The notes under the pieces were generated by a model. It was not told where the DNA came from and did no database searches. It saw nothing but the letters and a program-made list of their open reading frames with translations. Both the position numbers and the translations under genes were made by a program. A stretch of DNA of 25,060 nucleotides from JAHEEL01 sp039715165 (GTDB taxonomy: Bacteria > Actinomycetota > Acidimicrobiia > Spongiisociales > UBA5794): contig JBDLHX010000030.1 of NCBI GenBank assembly GCA_039715165.1, forward strand, positions 1 through 25,060, given 5' to 3'. Position 1 is the stretch's first letter, and each line of letters opens with the position of its first letter. Below, piece after piece: positions 1-8,053 of the stretch.

Positions 1-42
1 AGCGAAGGCGGTGAACACCTCGACATTCGGGTACTCCTGCAC
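1..42 (-). CDS. possible 5' end of a gene leaving the window
   Basis: A GTG codon read on the minus strand at 42 is preceded by a good ribosome-binding site (GAGGAGG, about 5 bases upstream) and opens a frame that stays open to the window edge for 14 codons (M-Q-E-Y-P-N-V-E-V-F-T-A-F-A). The residues look protein-like, but the piece is far too short to name. It could equally be chance, since the high GC content leaves many frames open. Confidence 0.35.
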   Translation of the reverse strand, partial: MQEYPNVEVFTAFA

Positions 43-140
43 CGTGGGCCTCCTCGGCCTTCTACACATAGTGTCCTCGAAGAAGGCGTCTGTACGACAC
101 GATTTCTTGTGGTTGCCACCTCTGCCGCTTTCGGCGACAT

Positions 141-415
141 CTCCCCCACGCAGCCACAATCCACGGTCTCTGGCGATGACAAGCCCTGAGGGCCGGTCGG
201 TGTTCGCCTCCACCACGAAGTGGGGGAGGCGCGAGCATGCGACGCCGCCAGGCGGAGCAGCGCAGCGGAGGGGGCCGCTACGAGAGCGGCGGTCCAGTGC
301 CGCCCCCTCTGCCCTACCGGGCATCTCCCCCACTCCGTGGTGGAGAAACCGTCTGGCCCTCCCCGTCGCGCCTCAACACCGCGGGGCAACCGCGGATCCG
401 GGCTGCGTGGGGGAG
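141..415. repeat. nested inverted-repeat block (MITE/REPIN-like)
   Basis: This gene-free stretch (43-427) holds two nested inverted repeats. The outer pair is 141-155 with 401-415, 15 bases and perfect, and extends with mismatches to about 27 bases (141-167 with 389-415). The inner pair is 208-228 with 325-345, 21 bases with one mismatch; each arm is itself an imperfect hairpin built on CTCCMCCAC. Between the inner arms are further small hairpins (CCGCT/AGCGG near 273-287, and GAGGGGGC/GCCCCCTC), and at 379-395 CCGCGG is repeated around GGCAA. No protein-coding frame in the block is convincing. It lies downstream of the hydrogenase operon, so it may also end that transcript, but no T-run is present. 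Confidence 0.7.
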
Positions 416-427
416 ACTTCCAATCGG

Positions 428-1621
428 CTACCTATCGCTGCCGACGGGGGCGTACCACTCGAAGTGGCCGGGGCCCGGGTCGGTCCAGGCGTGGCCGGAG
501 AGGATCCCGACCGCCTCCATCGCTTCGACGAGTCGGGGATCGTCCGGTGCGCCGGGGGTGCCGTCGGCGTTGTTCCAGAAGTTGATATCGGCGGCGACGC
601 CCCAGGCGTGGCGAGAGAGATCCGTGCGCTTCCGGATCAGTCTCGGGTGCCAGCAGCCCGCATAGGCATCCGGATCGATCGCATCGTCGTATCCCGCATC
701 TTCGAGTTCCTCCAGCGCTTCGCGAAGCATCTCCATGAACTCGACGTGGCAGGTGACGAGACCGAGCAGCGGTACGCGCTCTCGAACGATGTTGGCTTTC
801 TTCCACGTCGGATCGATCTTGATCTTGTCGCCCCCAAGAGGCCGATAGGAGAACTCCCCGAAGCGTTCTTTGATGGTGATCTGTGCGGCTACGGCGTCGG
901 CGTGACGGAACACGTCGACCTCGTCGCGAGAGCGGACTCGCACCCGGGAGTCGGTCGTCTCGTCCGTCAGTCGCTCCAGCTCTGAACGGGTGCCATTGAA
1001 GAGGACGACCGAGTAGCGCTCGTTCGTTACACCGAGACGCTCAGCGTCTCCGGGTGCGAGAACGATCTCAGCCGCACCGATCCACTCGTCGGCAACGACG
1101 CCGACCACGGTGAGTTCCGTGCCGTCGTCGAGGACCATCTCGGCGCCGGTGCCAAGTCCCCGGAACGCCGACGACGCGGTTGAGAGAACTGCCTCGCCGT
1201 CGTCGAGACGGTCGAGGATCCGTGCCACAGGGAGCGGGACGAACTCGGCGTGGGCCTCAGGATCAACGACCTGAGCTTCGAGCGGAATGGCGAAGCCTTT
1301 GGGGGCATCGTCGACCAGCGAGCCGCCTGCGTCGCGGCTCTCGACGAGGTTGACCGTTCCAACACTCACCGTCGACACGGCATCGACGCCTGCGATCTCG
1401 GAGAGACCATCCGAGAATCCTTCCGGTAACACCGCCGTCACGGAGACGAGATACCACTCCGGATCCGGAAGCGTTGTGGTGGTCGTCACTGGCGCGACCG
1501 CTGTCGTCGAGGTGACGCTCACCACCGTCGTCGTGGTCTCCGGCGTGGTCGAAGAGGCATCCGTCGACACGCTGCATCCCGCCGCGAGGACAACCCCGAG
1601 GAGAACGACGGCACGCTTCAT
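428..1621 (-). CDS. lipoprotein with C-terminal M15-type (VanY-like) peptidase domain
   Basis: 397 residues from the ATG at 1621. That start is preferred because it gives a lipoprotein signal (hydrophobic stretch then LAAGC, Cys16); an upstream in-frame start would only add residues lying over the hydrogenase gene. A Thr/Val-rich linker follows (about 20-52). Residues about 55-250 resemble the MacB-type periplasmic domain of ABC permeases, including a G-E-A-V-L-S ... L-T-V-V-G-V-V pattern. The last 65 residues carry the M15 zinc signature: S-R-H338-A-W-G-V-A-A-D345 and G-H386-F-E-W. The family cleaves D-Ala-containing peptidoglycan peptides outside the membrane. The gene begins 17 bases after the hydrogenase large subunit on the same strand, so it may be cotranscribed, but no functional link is evident. 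The peptidase call is solid; the middle domain is tentative. Confidence 0.8.
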   Translation of the reverse strand: MKRAVVLLGVVLAAGCSVSTDASSTTPETTTTVVSVTSTTAVAPVTTTTTLPDPEWYLVSVTAVLPEGFSDGLSEIAGVDAVSTVSVGTVNLVESRDAGGSLVDDAPKGFAIPLEAQVVDPEAHAEFVPLPVARILDRLDDGEAVLSTASSAFRGLGTGAEMVLDDGTELTVVGVVADEWIGAAEIVLAPGDAERLGVTNERYSVVLFNGTRSELERLTDETTDSRVRVRSRDEVDVFRHADAVAAQITIKERFGEFSYRPLGGDKIKIDPTWKKANIVRERVPLLGLVTCHVEFMEMLREALEELEDAGYDDAIDPDAYAGCWHPRLIRKRTDLSRHAWGVAADINFWNNADGTPGAPDDPRLVEAMEAVGILSGHAWTDPGPGHFEWYAPVGSDR

Positions 1622-1638
1622 GGGTTGAGCGTACGCAC

Positions 1639-3117
1639 CTAGTCGCGGACCGTCTCGGAGAGCACCGTCCCGTCTGGTGCGCGTACCCGCACGATCATCG
1701 ACATCTGCCCGGGCAGGCTGTGCGTGGCGCACGAGAAGCATGGGTCGTAGGCCCGGAACGCCATCTCGATCTTGTTCAGCACGCCTTCCGTGATCTCGGA
1801 TCCGGCCGTGATGAGGCCCTGCGCGGCCTTCTTGATCGACATCGAGATCGGGCCGTGGTTGTTCGTCGTCCCAACGACGAGATTGACCTTCTCGAGAATG
1901 CCGTTCTCGTCGGTGATGTAGTGGTGCGTCAGTGTGCCTCGCGGCGCCTCAATCGAGGCGATGCCCTCCGTCGGCGTCTCCGTCGGAATCGCCCGGATGT
2001 CCGGACTCATGATCTCCTCGTCGAGGGCCAACTCCATCGTTCGCTCGGCGGAGTAGACCATCTCAACTACTCGCGCCCAGTGCGTCGCCAGCGTCTGGTG
2101 CACCGGCTTCGCGCCGCTCGAGTCGCCGGTCAGGGTCTCGTAGTAGCGCTCGTACTCCGCATGGGCGAGCGGCGTCGCCATGCCGGTGGCGGCGTTGAGA
2201 CGAGACAACGGACTCGCCCGGTACAGCCCGCTGTCGGGGCCATCCGTGAAGCCCGTCCAGCCCTTCGACTTCAGGAACGGGAACTTCAGGTACGACCACG
2301 GCTCAACGTGCTCTGCAATGTGCTCGAGATAGTCCCGTGGGTGGTACTTGACGATCTCGTCGCCGTTGGAGTCGACGACCCGGATCATCCCGTCGTACAC
2401 GTTGACATGCCCGTTCTCGTCGATGGTGCCCATCGAGTTGAACGGGTGGGTGTACATGTCGGAGAGAATGAGGTCGAGGTAGCCCTGGTTGGCAAGGACG
2501 ATGTCGTTGAGGATCCCGATCGTGAACTTCGTCGCCTCGAGGAGGATCCCGGCCCGATCGATGATCTCTTCGCGTTCCTCAGCGCTCACGCCTTTCGACA
2601 CTCCGCCGGGGATCGCCGACACCATGTGGATCGTCTTCCCCCCGAGGATCTTCACGATGTCGTGGGCGGCCGCCCGCGCACCAATGACGACCTGGCCGGC
2701 GTCGATCCCGAGTTTGTGGATCATCCCGAGGATGTTCCGCTCCGCCGGCGGGGCGTCGGGCCCCATGACGAAATCGGGTCCGGCGAGGACGTAGAAGTGC
2801 GTGAGATGATCTCCCGTGAAGAACGCCGAGTAGAGGAGTTCCCGTAGCTTGGCCGCCGCCGGCGGGATCTCGACGTGGTAGACGTCATCGCAGGCTTTGG
2901 CCGCGGCGATGTGGTGAGCCTCGGAGCACACACCGCAGATCCGCGACGTGATGCGGGGCATCTCCTCGACGGGCCTCCCGACGCAGAACGCTTCGAAACC
3001 GCGGAGTTCGGGGACGATGAAGAAGCAATCGGCGACCTCGCCGTCGTCGTCAACGAAGATGTCGATCTTCCCGTGGCCTTCGAGCCGGGTGATCGGATCG
3101 ATCAGGATCTCTTTCAT
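1639..3117 (-). CDS. mvhA: [NiFe] hydrogenase large subunit, group 3c type (MvhA-like)
   Basis: 492 residues. It houses the NiFe active site that splits or forms H2. Both metal-binding motifs are intact: R59-I-C61-G-V-C64 with the following S-E-A-H-H near the N-terminus, and D458-P-C460-F-S-C463-A-T-H466 near the C-terminus. The start R-L-E13-G-H is also typical. After H466 there are 26 more residues; in [NiFe] hydrogenases such a tail is removed by an endopeptidase during maturation, and a matching protease gene opens this operon. The start at 3117 overlaps the small-subunit stop by 4 bases and has a GGGAGG site. A partnership with HdrABC and MvhDG rather than F420 or NAD subunits is read from the neighbours. 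The protein is probably cytoplasmic, as neither subunit shows a signal peptide. Confidence 0.96.
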   Translation of the reverse strand: MKEILIDPITRLEGHGKIDIFVDDDGEVADCFFIVPELRGFEAFCVGRPVEEMPRITSRICGVCSEAHHIAAAKACDDVYHVEIPPAAAKLRELLYSAFFTGDHLTHFYVLAGPDFVMGPDAPPAERNILGMIHKLGIDAGQVVIGARAAAHDIVKILGGKTIHMVSAIPGGVSKGVSAEEREEIIDRAGILLEATKFTIGILNDIVLANQGYLDLILSDMYTHPFNSMGTIDENGHVNVYDGMIRVVDSNGDEIVKYHPRDYLEHIAEHVEPWSYLKFPFLKSKGWTGFTDGPDSGLYRASPLSRLNAATGMATPLAHAEYERYYETLTGDSSGAKPVHQTLATHWARVVEMVYSAERTMELALDEEIMSPDIRAIPTETPTEGIASIEAPRGTLTHHYITDENGILEKVNLVVGTTNNHGPISMSIKKAAQGLITAGSEITEGVLNKIEMAFRAYDPCFSCATHSLPGQMSMIVRVRAPDGTVLSETVRD

Positions 3118-4160
3118 GCTCCGACCTCCCCCTGCTCGGGTTCTCCGGGAGGGTCATCGATGGCGACTCTGCCGAGCGTCGCCTTCGCCATAGAGAACCG
3201 ATAGAACGACCCGACGGGATCGACGATCCCATCGAGGATGCGATCAATCTCCTCTGGGTCCTGCGTGTCGATGACCGACGCGAGAGCGGCGACCATCTTC
3301 GTGCCCTGGTCCTTGGAGTTCGGCGCCGGTCCGTAGCACCCGCGACACGGCATGCCCACGGACATGCACAGACCGCCGCAGCCGCTGCGGGTCGCCGGCC
3401 CCATGCAGAGGATGCCCTGGTCGAGCAAGCACTTGCCGGGCTCCGGGATGATCTCGTGCGGGCGCACGAACCCGGTGATCTTCTTCTCCTCGCGCTCGAG
3501 CAGGCACTCGTCGCAGCACGTCTTGTCCCCGGCTCCGAGGATCGTCCCTTGCGGTGGCAGGGGCTTGCCGTTCTCGAGGATGTCGATCACCGTCTCGAGG
3601 ACACCCCAGATCTGGTGAGCCTGGGGCGGGCAGCCGGGGACGTAGTAGTCGACGTCGACGACCTGATCAAGCGTGCGCACCGTCTCCCAGAACTCGGGAA
3701 GGTCGAGCATCCCGACCTCCGTCTCCGTCTCCAACTCGGGACGCACATCGTCCGGGTTCTCGGTCGACGGCGAGTCGCGGAAGATCCAGTCCAACGTCGC
3801 CTGACGCGTCGTCGTGTTCGACAGCGCGGGGATGCACCCCTCACAGGCACATGAACCGAAGGCGACGAGCACCGTCGACTTGGCACGCAGGAGCTTCGCC
3901 ATGTACTCGTTGTCGTCGTTGCGGATCGCCCCGTTGAACAGGCACAACGTGATCTCGCCATCGTCGAGGGCCTCGATGTCCTTGACCTTGAAGTCCATCG
4001 CGACGGGCCAGAACACCACGTCGAACGCCGCCTCGACATCGAGGATCTTCTCCTTGATCTCGAGAACCGCGATCTCGCATCCGCCACACGATGACGCCCA
4101 GTAGAGGGCGAGCTTCGGCTTGGCGGGTGCCTCGGTGATGGGGTCGGCTTCGATCGTCAT
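3114..4160 (-). CDS. mvhG: [NiFe] hydrogenase small subunit, group 3c type (MvhG-like)
   Basis: 348 residues. It carries the Fe-S chain that takes electrons away from the NiFe site. The proximal cluster ligands are visible as C25-G-G-C28, the C104/C106/C109 group and P-G-C177-P-P. A second cysteine-rich part follows: C215-C-D-E-C219, C244, C252, C261, C265, C272, C275, fitting two more clusters as in methanogen MvhG/VhuG. There is no twin-arginine signal, so a cytoplasmic location is expected. It overlaps mvhA and mvhD by 4 bases at each end, which implies coupled translation. A GAGG site lies 8 or so bases ahead of the ATG. Confidence 0.95.
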   Translation of the reverse strand: MTIEADPITEAPAKPKLALYWASSCGGCEIAVLEIKEKILDVEAAFDVVFWPVAMDFKVKDIEALDDGEITLCLFNGAIRNDDNEYMAKLLRAKSTVLVAFGSCACEGCIPALSNTTTRQATLDWIFRDSPSTENPDDVRPELETETEVGMLDLPEFWETVRTLDQVVDVDYYVPGCPPQAHQIWGVLETVIDILENGKPLPPQGTILGAGDKTCCDECLLEREEKKITGFVRPHEIIPEPGKCLLDQGILCMGPATRSGCGGLCMSVGMPCRGCYGPAPNSKDQGTKMVAALASVIDTQDPEEIDRILDGIVDPVGSFYRFSMAKATLGRVAIDDPPGEPEQGEVGA

Positions 4161-4612
4161 GTCTGCAACCTCAGTGGCCCGAGACTTCGTATCTCACGGG
4201 CCATGTCGTTGGCGGTCTCCGCCCACTGATCACCTTCACTGGCCGAGACCCACACGAGCCTGATCCGCTCCGCGTCGATCCCGAACCCCGCGACCAGCCG
4301 CTTCAGGAGATGCACCCGCCGGAGGGTCTTGTAGTTGCCCTCCTGGTAGTGACAGTCCCCCGGGTGGCAGCCGGAGATGATCACGCCGTCCGCTCCCAGC
4401 TCGAACGCCTTCGCAACGAACGTCGGGTCCATCCGGCCCGAGCACATCACTCGGACGATGCTGACCGACGGGTCCCATTGGATGCGAGAGATGCCGGCCA
4501 GGTCGGCGCCCGTGTAGCTGCACCAGTTGCAGAGGAAGGCGATGATCCTCGGCTGCCACTCCTTCACGGCCGGTGCGTCGATGCTCGCTTCGTGCTCTAT
4601 TGCTACAGCCAT
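4157..4612 (-). CDS. mvhD: MvhD-like [2Fe-2S] subunit linking hydrogenase to HdrA
   Basis: 151 residues, about the family's usual size. In the methanogen complex this subunit passes electrons from the hydrogenase small subunit to HdrA. Conserved cysteines are seen as F-L-C28-N-W-C31, M-C57-S-G-R, and S-G-C82-H-P-G-D-C87-H-Y, which is the classic MvhD/FlpD pattern. The ATG at 4612 lies 3 bases after the hdrA stop and has an AGGTGA ribosome site overlapping that stop, so the two genes are probably translated together. Being a separate gene here, not fused to HdrA, it follows the methanogen arrangement. Confidence 0.95.
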   Translation of the reverse strand: MAVAIEHEASIDAPAVKEWQPRIIAFLCNWCSYTGADLAGISRIQWDPSVSIVRVMCSGRMDPTFVAKAFELGADGVIISGCHPGDCHYQEGNYKTLRRVHLLKRLVAGFGIDAERIRLVWVSASEGDQWAETANDMAREIRSLGPLRLQT

Positions 4613-4615
4613 CGT

Positions 4616-7600
4616 TCACCTCGTTCCGACGGGTGCGAGGAGCCCGGTGAGCTCCGCGAGGATCTGGTCGTCTGTGAATCCCGCGCCGGTGATCGCCGAC
4701 GCCGGGCATGCTGCAACGCATGTGCCGCACCCCTTGCAGAGGGCTTCGTTGACCACCGCCACCTCCTTCTCCTCGTCGAAGGTGATCGCGGTGTACGGAC
4801 ACAGGCTCAGGCAGGTCTTGCACCCGCCGCACAGCGCCTCGTTGACGGTGGCACGCACCGGGTCGATGAGGACCTCGCCCCTCCCGATGAGTGCCAGGAT
4901 TCGGGCCGCGGAGGCCTGGGCCTGGGCGACCGTGTCAGGGATGTCCTTCGGACCCTGGCTGCATCCTGCGATGTACACGCCGTCGGTGGTGGTGCCGACC
5001 GGGTCGAGCTTCGGGTGGCGTTCCAGGAAGAAGCCGTCGGGGCTGCGGCTCAGTGAGAAGACCCTCCCCATCTCCTCAGCGTCGGCCTGCGGCTCGAGTG
5101 CGCTGCACAGAACCGCCATGTCGACGGGGATCTCTCGGAACCTGCCGATGAGCGTGTCTTCGGCACGGATGATGAGGTGCGGCTCGTCACCGTTGCTGCT
5201 GAGGGACGGCACGATCTCGGCGACTTTGCCACGGATCACGGTCGATCCTTCGTGAAGGACTCGGGAGTAGAACTCCTCGTAGCCCTTCCCGAAGGCCCTC
5301 ATGTCGATGTAGAACTGGTAGACGTCGGCGTCGGTCCGTTCGATCGCCAGGTGTGCGAACTTGAGGGCCGCCATGCAGCAGACCCGGGAGCAGTAGCGGT
5401 TGAAGTGCTCATCTCGGGATCCGACACAGTGGACGATGCCGATGGCACGCGGCTCCTCGCCATTCGCCATCAGCACCTTGCCGCCGGTTGGGCCCGTCGA
5501 GTTCAGCATGCGCTCGAATTCGAGGCTCGTGACGACGTTGGGGTAGCGCCCATACCCGTATGGAGTCATGCGGGTCGCGTCAAAGGTCTTGAAGCCGGTC
5601 GCCACCATGATCTGCCCCACCTCGAGTGTGGTGAGCGTGTCCTCCATGTCGAGATCGATGGCCTTCGGCGCGCACACGTCATCACAGGCATGGCACTCAA
5701 CGCACACACCGCAGTGCAGGCACCGCTGCGCCTCGCTGCGGGCTTCCTCTTCGGAGAAGCCGAGATCGACCTCGTCGTAGTCGGTCACCCGGATGTCGAC
5801 CGGGCGCTTCGGCATGGTCGCGCGTGGAGCCTTTTCGATGTCGGCGTACTCCGGCGATTGGGCGTAGGGCCGCTCCTCGAACCCGTACCTCGGATCGGGC
5901 GACGGCATGTGGCTCGTGAAACCGTCGAGCGGCAGGCCGCGCAGGTGCTTGTCGATCGCCTCAGCGGCCCGTCGCCCCTGCCCCATGGCTTCGACGACGG
6001 TTGCGGGTCCGAGGACCGCGTCGCCGCCGGCGAAGACGTTCGGGATCGTCGACTGGAGCGAGTCGGGGTCGACCTCGACGGTGCCCCATCGGCTGAACGT
6101 CAGAACCGTCGGTTCCCCTGCCGGCGTGTTGCTCCAATCCTGGTCGGGATGCTGGCTGATGGCCGCGATGACCGTGTCGAACTCCCGCTCGTGGTTCGAG
6201 CCTTCGATCGGGACCGGCCGGGGACGCCCACTCCCGTCGGTCTCGCCGAGCTCCATCGTGACGCACTCGAGCCCACGCACGCGTCCGTCGGTGACGAGCA
6301 CCTCGACCGGAGCGACGAGGTATTCGAATCGCACGCCTTCTGCGACGGCGTCGTCGAATTCGTCCTCTTCGGCGGGCATCTCGGCGCGAGTTCTCCTGTA
6401 GAGGACCGTAACTTCGGCTCCCTCGCGCCGAGCTGCCCTCGCTGCGTCGAGGGCGGTGTTGCCACCACCGACGACGGCGACTCTCGGCCCCGTCTCCTGG
6501 GGCAGGTCGAGGTTCAGATTGCGGAGATAGTCGATGCCGGTGACCACCCCTTCTGCATCCTCATTCGGGATGTCGAGAGCGATCCCCTCCTGGGCACCGA
6601 CGGCGACGAAGACGGCCGAGTACTCATACCCGGGCGCTCCGTTCGTCAGTTCGTCGAGGGTGAAGTCGCGTCCCAGCTCCGTCCCGGTGCGCATGTCGAC
6701 GCCCATACGTTTGATGTAGTCGATGTCGCGGTCGACCACCGGACGGGGGCACCGGTAGGTCGGGAGCCCGACGGCGAGCATGCCGCCGAGCCGGTCGTGC
6801 TTCTCGAAGACCGTGACCTTGTACCCCTCCTTCGCCAGGTCGAAGGCGCACGTGAGGCCTGCAGGCCCGGATCCGACCACGGCGACCTTCTCCGAATAGT
6901 CGTGCTCGGGCGCCTCGGGCACGGGCTCCGGCTCGTGCTCACGCTCCCAGTCCATGGCGAAGCGCTTGAGGGAGCGGATCGCGACCGGCTCTTCAACGAG
7001 CGTGCGGCTGCATGCGTCTTCACATGGCGAGTAGCAGACCCTCCCGCAGATGAACGGGAGCGGGTTCTGGCGCCTGATGAGCTTCGCCGCCTCGGCGAAC
7101 CGGCCCTCTGCGATGAGCGAGACGTACCCGGCGGCGTTCTGATGGATCGGGCAGGCCTCCATGCACGGCGGCTTGCCCTGCCGGTCGATCGTGTACGTGG
7201 ACGGGATCGCCTGAGGGAACGCCTTGTGGATCGCGGTGCGGGTCGACATGTACTCGTCGAATGGGTCGGGGACCGTGACGGGGCACACCGTCACGCACTC
7301 ACCGCACGACGTGCAATCGACCGTGACGAAGCGCGCCTTCTCACGCACCCGCACCGTGAAGTTGCCGACGAACCCGTCAACCGCCTCGACCTCCGCGTTG
7401 GTAACGAGGTGGATGTTGTCGCGTCGGTCGGCGGAGACCATCTTCGGCGTGAGGATGCAGGCTGCGCAGTCCAGCGTCGGGAATGTCTTGTCGAAGCGGG
7501 CCATCATCCCGCCGATCGTCGACTGCCGCTCGACCACGTAGACCTCGTTGCCGGCGTCGGAGATGTCGAGGGCGGCCTGGATGCCGGCGATGCCGCCACC

Positions 7601-8053
7601 CACGACGAGCGTCGTTGGGTTGACGTCGGCGTACGTCGCCTCGAGCGGCTCATGGAGGGCGACGCGTGCGACCGCTCCGTTCACGAGCGACTCGGCCTTG
7701 GCGGTGGCAGCGACGCGGTTCTGGTGGACCCAGGCGCACTGCTCCCGGATGTTGGCGATGTGGACGAGATACGGGTTGAGCCCGGCTTCCTCGCCGGCGG
7801 CACGGAACGTCGGCTCGTGCATGAGCGGGCTGCACGCGGCGACGACGACCCGATTGACGCCGTTCTCCTCGATGTCGCGCTTGATGAGGTCCTGGCCGGC
7901 GTTCGAGCACATGAACTCGTAGTCGCGAGCCATCACGACGCCGGGTTGCCCGGCAGCGATATCACGGACCGCTTCGACGTCCACGGTCGCGGCGATGTTG
8001 AAGCCGCAGTGGCAGACGTAGACGCCGATCCGGGCTTCATCGGTCGCCGTCAT
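4616..8053 (-). CDS. hdrA: HdrA-type flavoprotein with inserted GltD/NfnB-like NADPH module
   Basis: 1145 residues from the ATG at 8053, which overlaps the hdrB stop by 4 bases; the open frame runs 87 codons further upstream but that part lies inside hdrB. Ordinary HdrA is about 650 residues. Order of parts: N-terminal Cys domain (C14, C16, C49, C74); FAD Rossmann G-G-G-I-A-G 152-157 and the C196-A-A-C199 HdrA signature; ferredoxin motif C247/C250/C253/C257; then an insert of about 515 residues. The insert has GltD-type cysteines (C297, C301, C336, C340, C344, C348), a second FAD site G-S-G-P-A-G 394-399, an NADPH-type site G-G-G-N-T-A-L-D 529-536 with Y-R-R 552-554, and G-G-D 676-678. HdrA then resumes with cysteines 778-794, C888/C892/C893, and two C-terminal ferredoxin motifs (1075-1085, 1106-1116). 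HdrA is the bifurcating flavin subunit; coupling to NADP(H) through the insert is inferred. Confidence 0.94.
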   Translation of the reverse strand: MTATDEARIGVYVCHCGFNIAATVDVEAVRDIAAGQPGVVMARDYEFMCSNAGQDLIKRDIEENGVNRVVVAACSPLMHEPTFRAAGEEAGLNPYLVHIANIREQCAWVHQNRVAATAKAESLVNGAVARVALHEPLEATYADVNPTTLVVGGGIAGIQAALDISDAGNEVYVVERQSTIGGMMARFDKTFPTLDCAACILTPKMVSADRRDNIHLVTNAEVEAVDGFVGNFTVRVREKARFVTVDCTSCGECVTVCPVTVPDPFDEYMSTRTAIHKAFPQAIPSTYTIDRQGKPPCMEACPIHQNAAGYVSLIAEGRFAEAAKLIRRQNPLPFICGRVCYSPCEDACSRTLVEEPVAIRSLKRFAMDWEREHEPEPVPEAPEHDYSEKVAVVGSGPAGLTCAFDLAKEGYKVTVFEKHDRLGGMLAVGLPTYRCPRPVVDRDIDYIKRMGVDMRTGTELGRDFTLDELTNGAPGYEYSAVFVAVGAQEGIALDIPNEDAEGVVTGIDYLRNLNLDLPQETGPRVAVVGGGNTALDAARAARREGAEVTVLYRRTRAEMPAEEDEFDDAVAEGVRFEYLVAPVEVLVTDGRVRGLECVTMELGETDGSGRPRPVPIEGSNHEREFDTVIAAISQHPDQDWSNTPAGEPTVLTFSRWGTVEVDPDSLQSTIPNVFAGGDAVLGPATVVEAMGQGRRAAEAIDKHLRGLPLDGFTSHMPSPDPRYGFEERPYAQSPEYADIEKAPRATMPKRPVDIRVTDYDEVDLGFSEEEARSEAQRCLHCGVCVECHACDDVCAPKAIDLDMEDTLTTLEVGQIMVATGFKTFDATRMTPYGYGRYPNVVTSLEFERMLNSTGPTGGKVLMANGEEPRAIGIVHCVGSRDEHFNRYCSRVCCMAALKFAHLAIERTDADVYQFYIDMRAFGKGYEEFYSRVLHEGSTVIRGKVAEIVPSLSSNGDEPHLIIRAEDTLIGRFREIPVDMAVLCSALEPQADAEEMGRVFSLSRSPDGFFLERHPKLDPVGTTTDGVYIAGCSQGPKDIPDTVAQAQASAARILALIGRGEVLIDPVRATVNEALCGGCKTCLSLCPYTAITFDEEKEVAVVNEALCKGCGTCVAACPASAITGAGFTDDQILAELTGLLAPVGTR

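Noticed and set aside
11..985. 324-codon plus-strand frame over the lipoprotein gene and repeat block
   Set aside because: Low-complexity R/P/G-rich product with no start signal; the minus-strand frame has real motifs.
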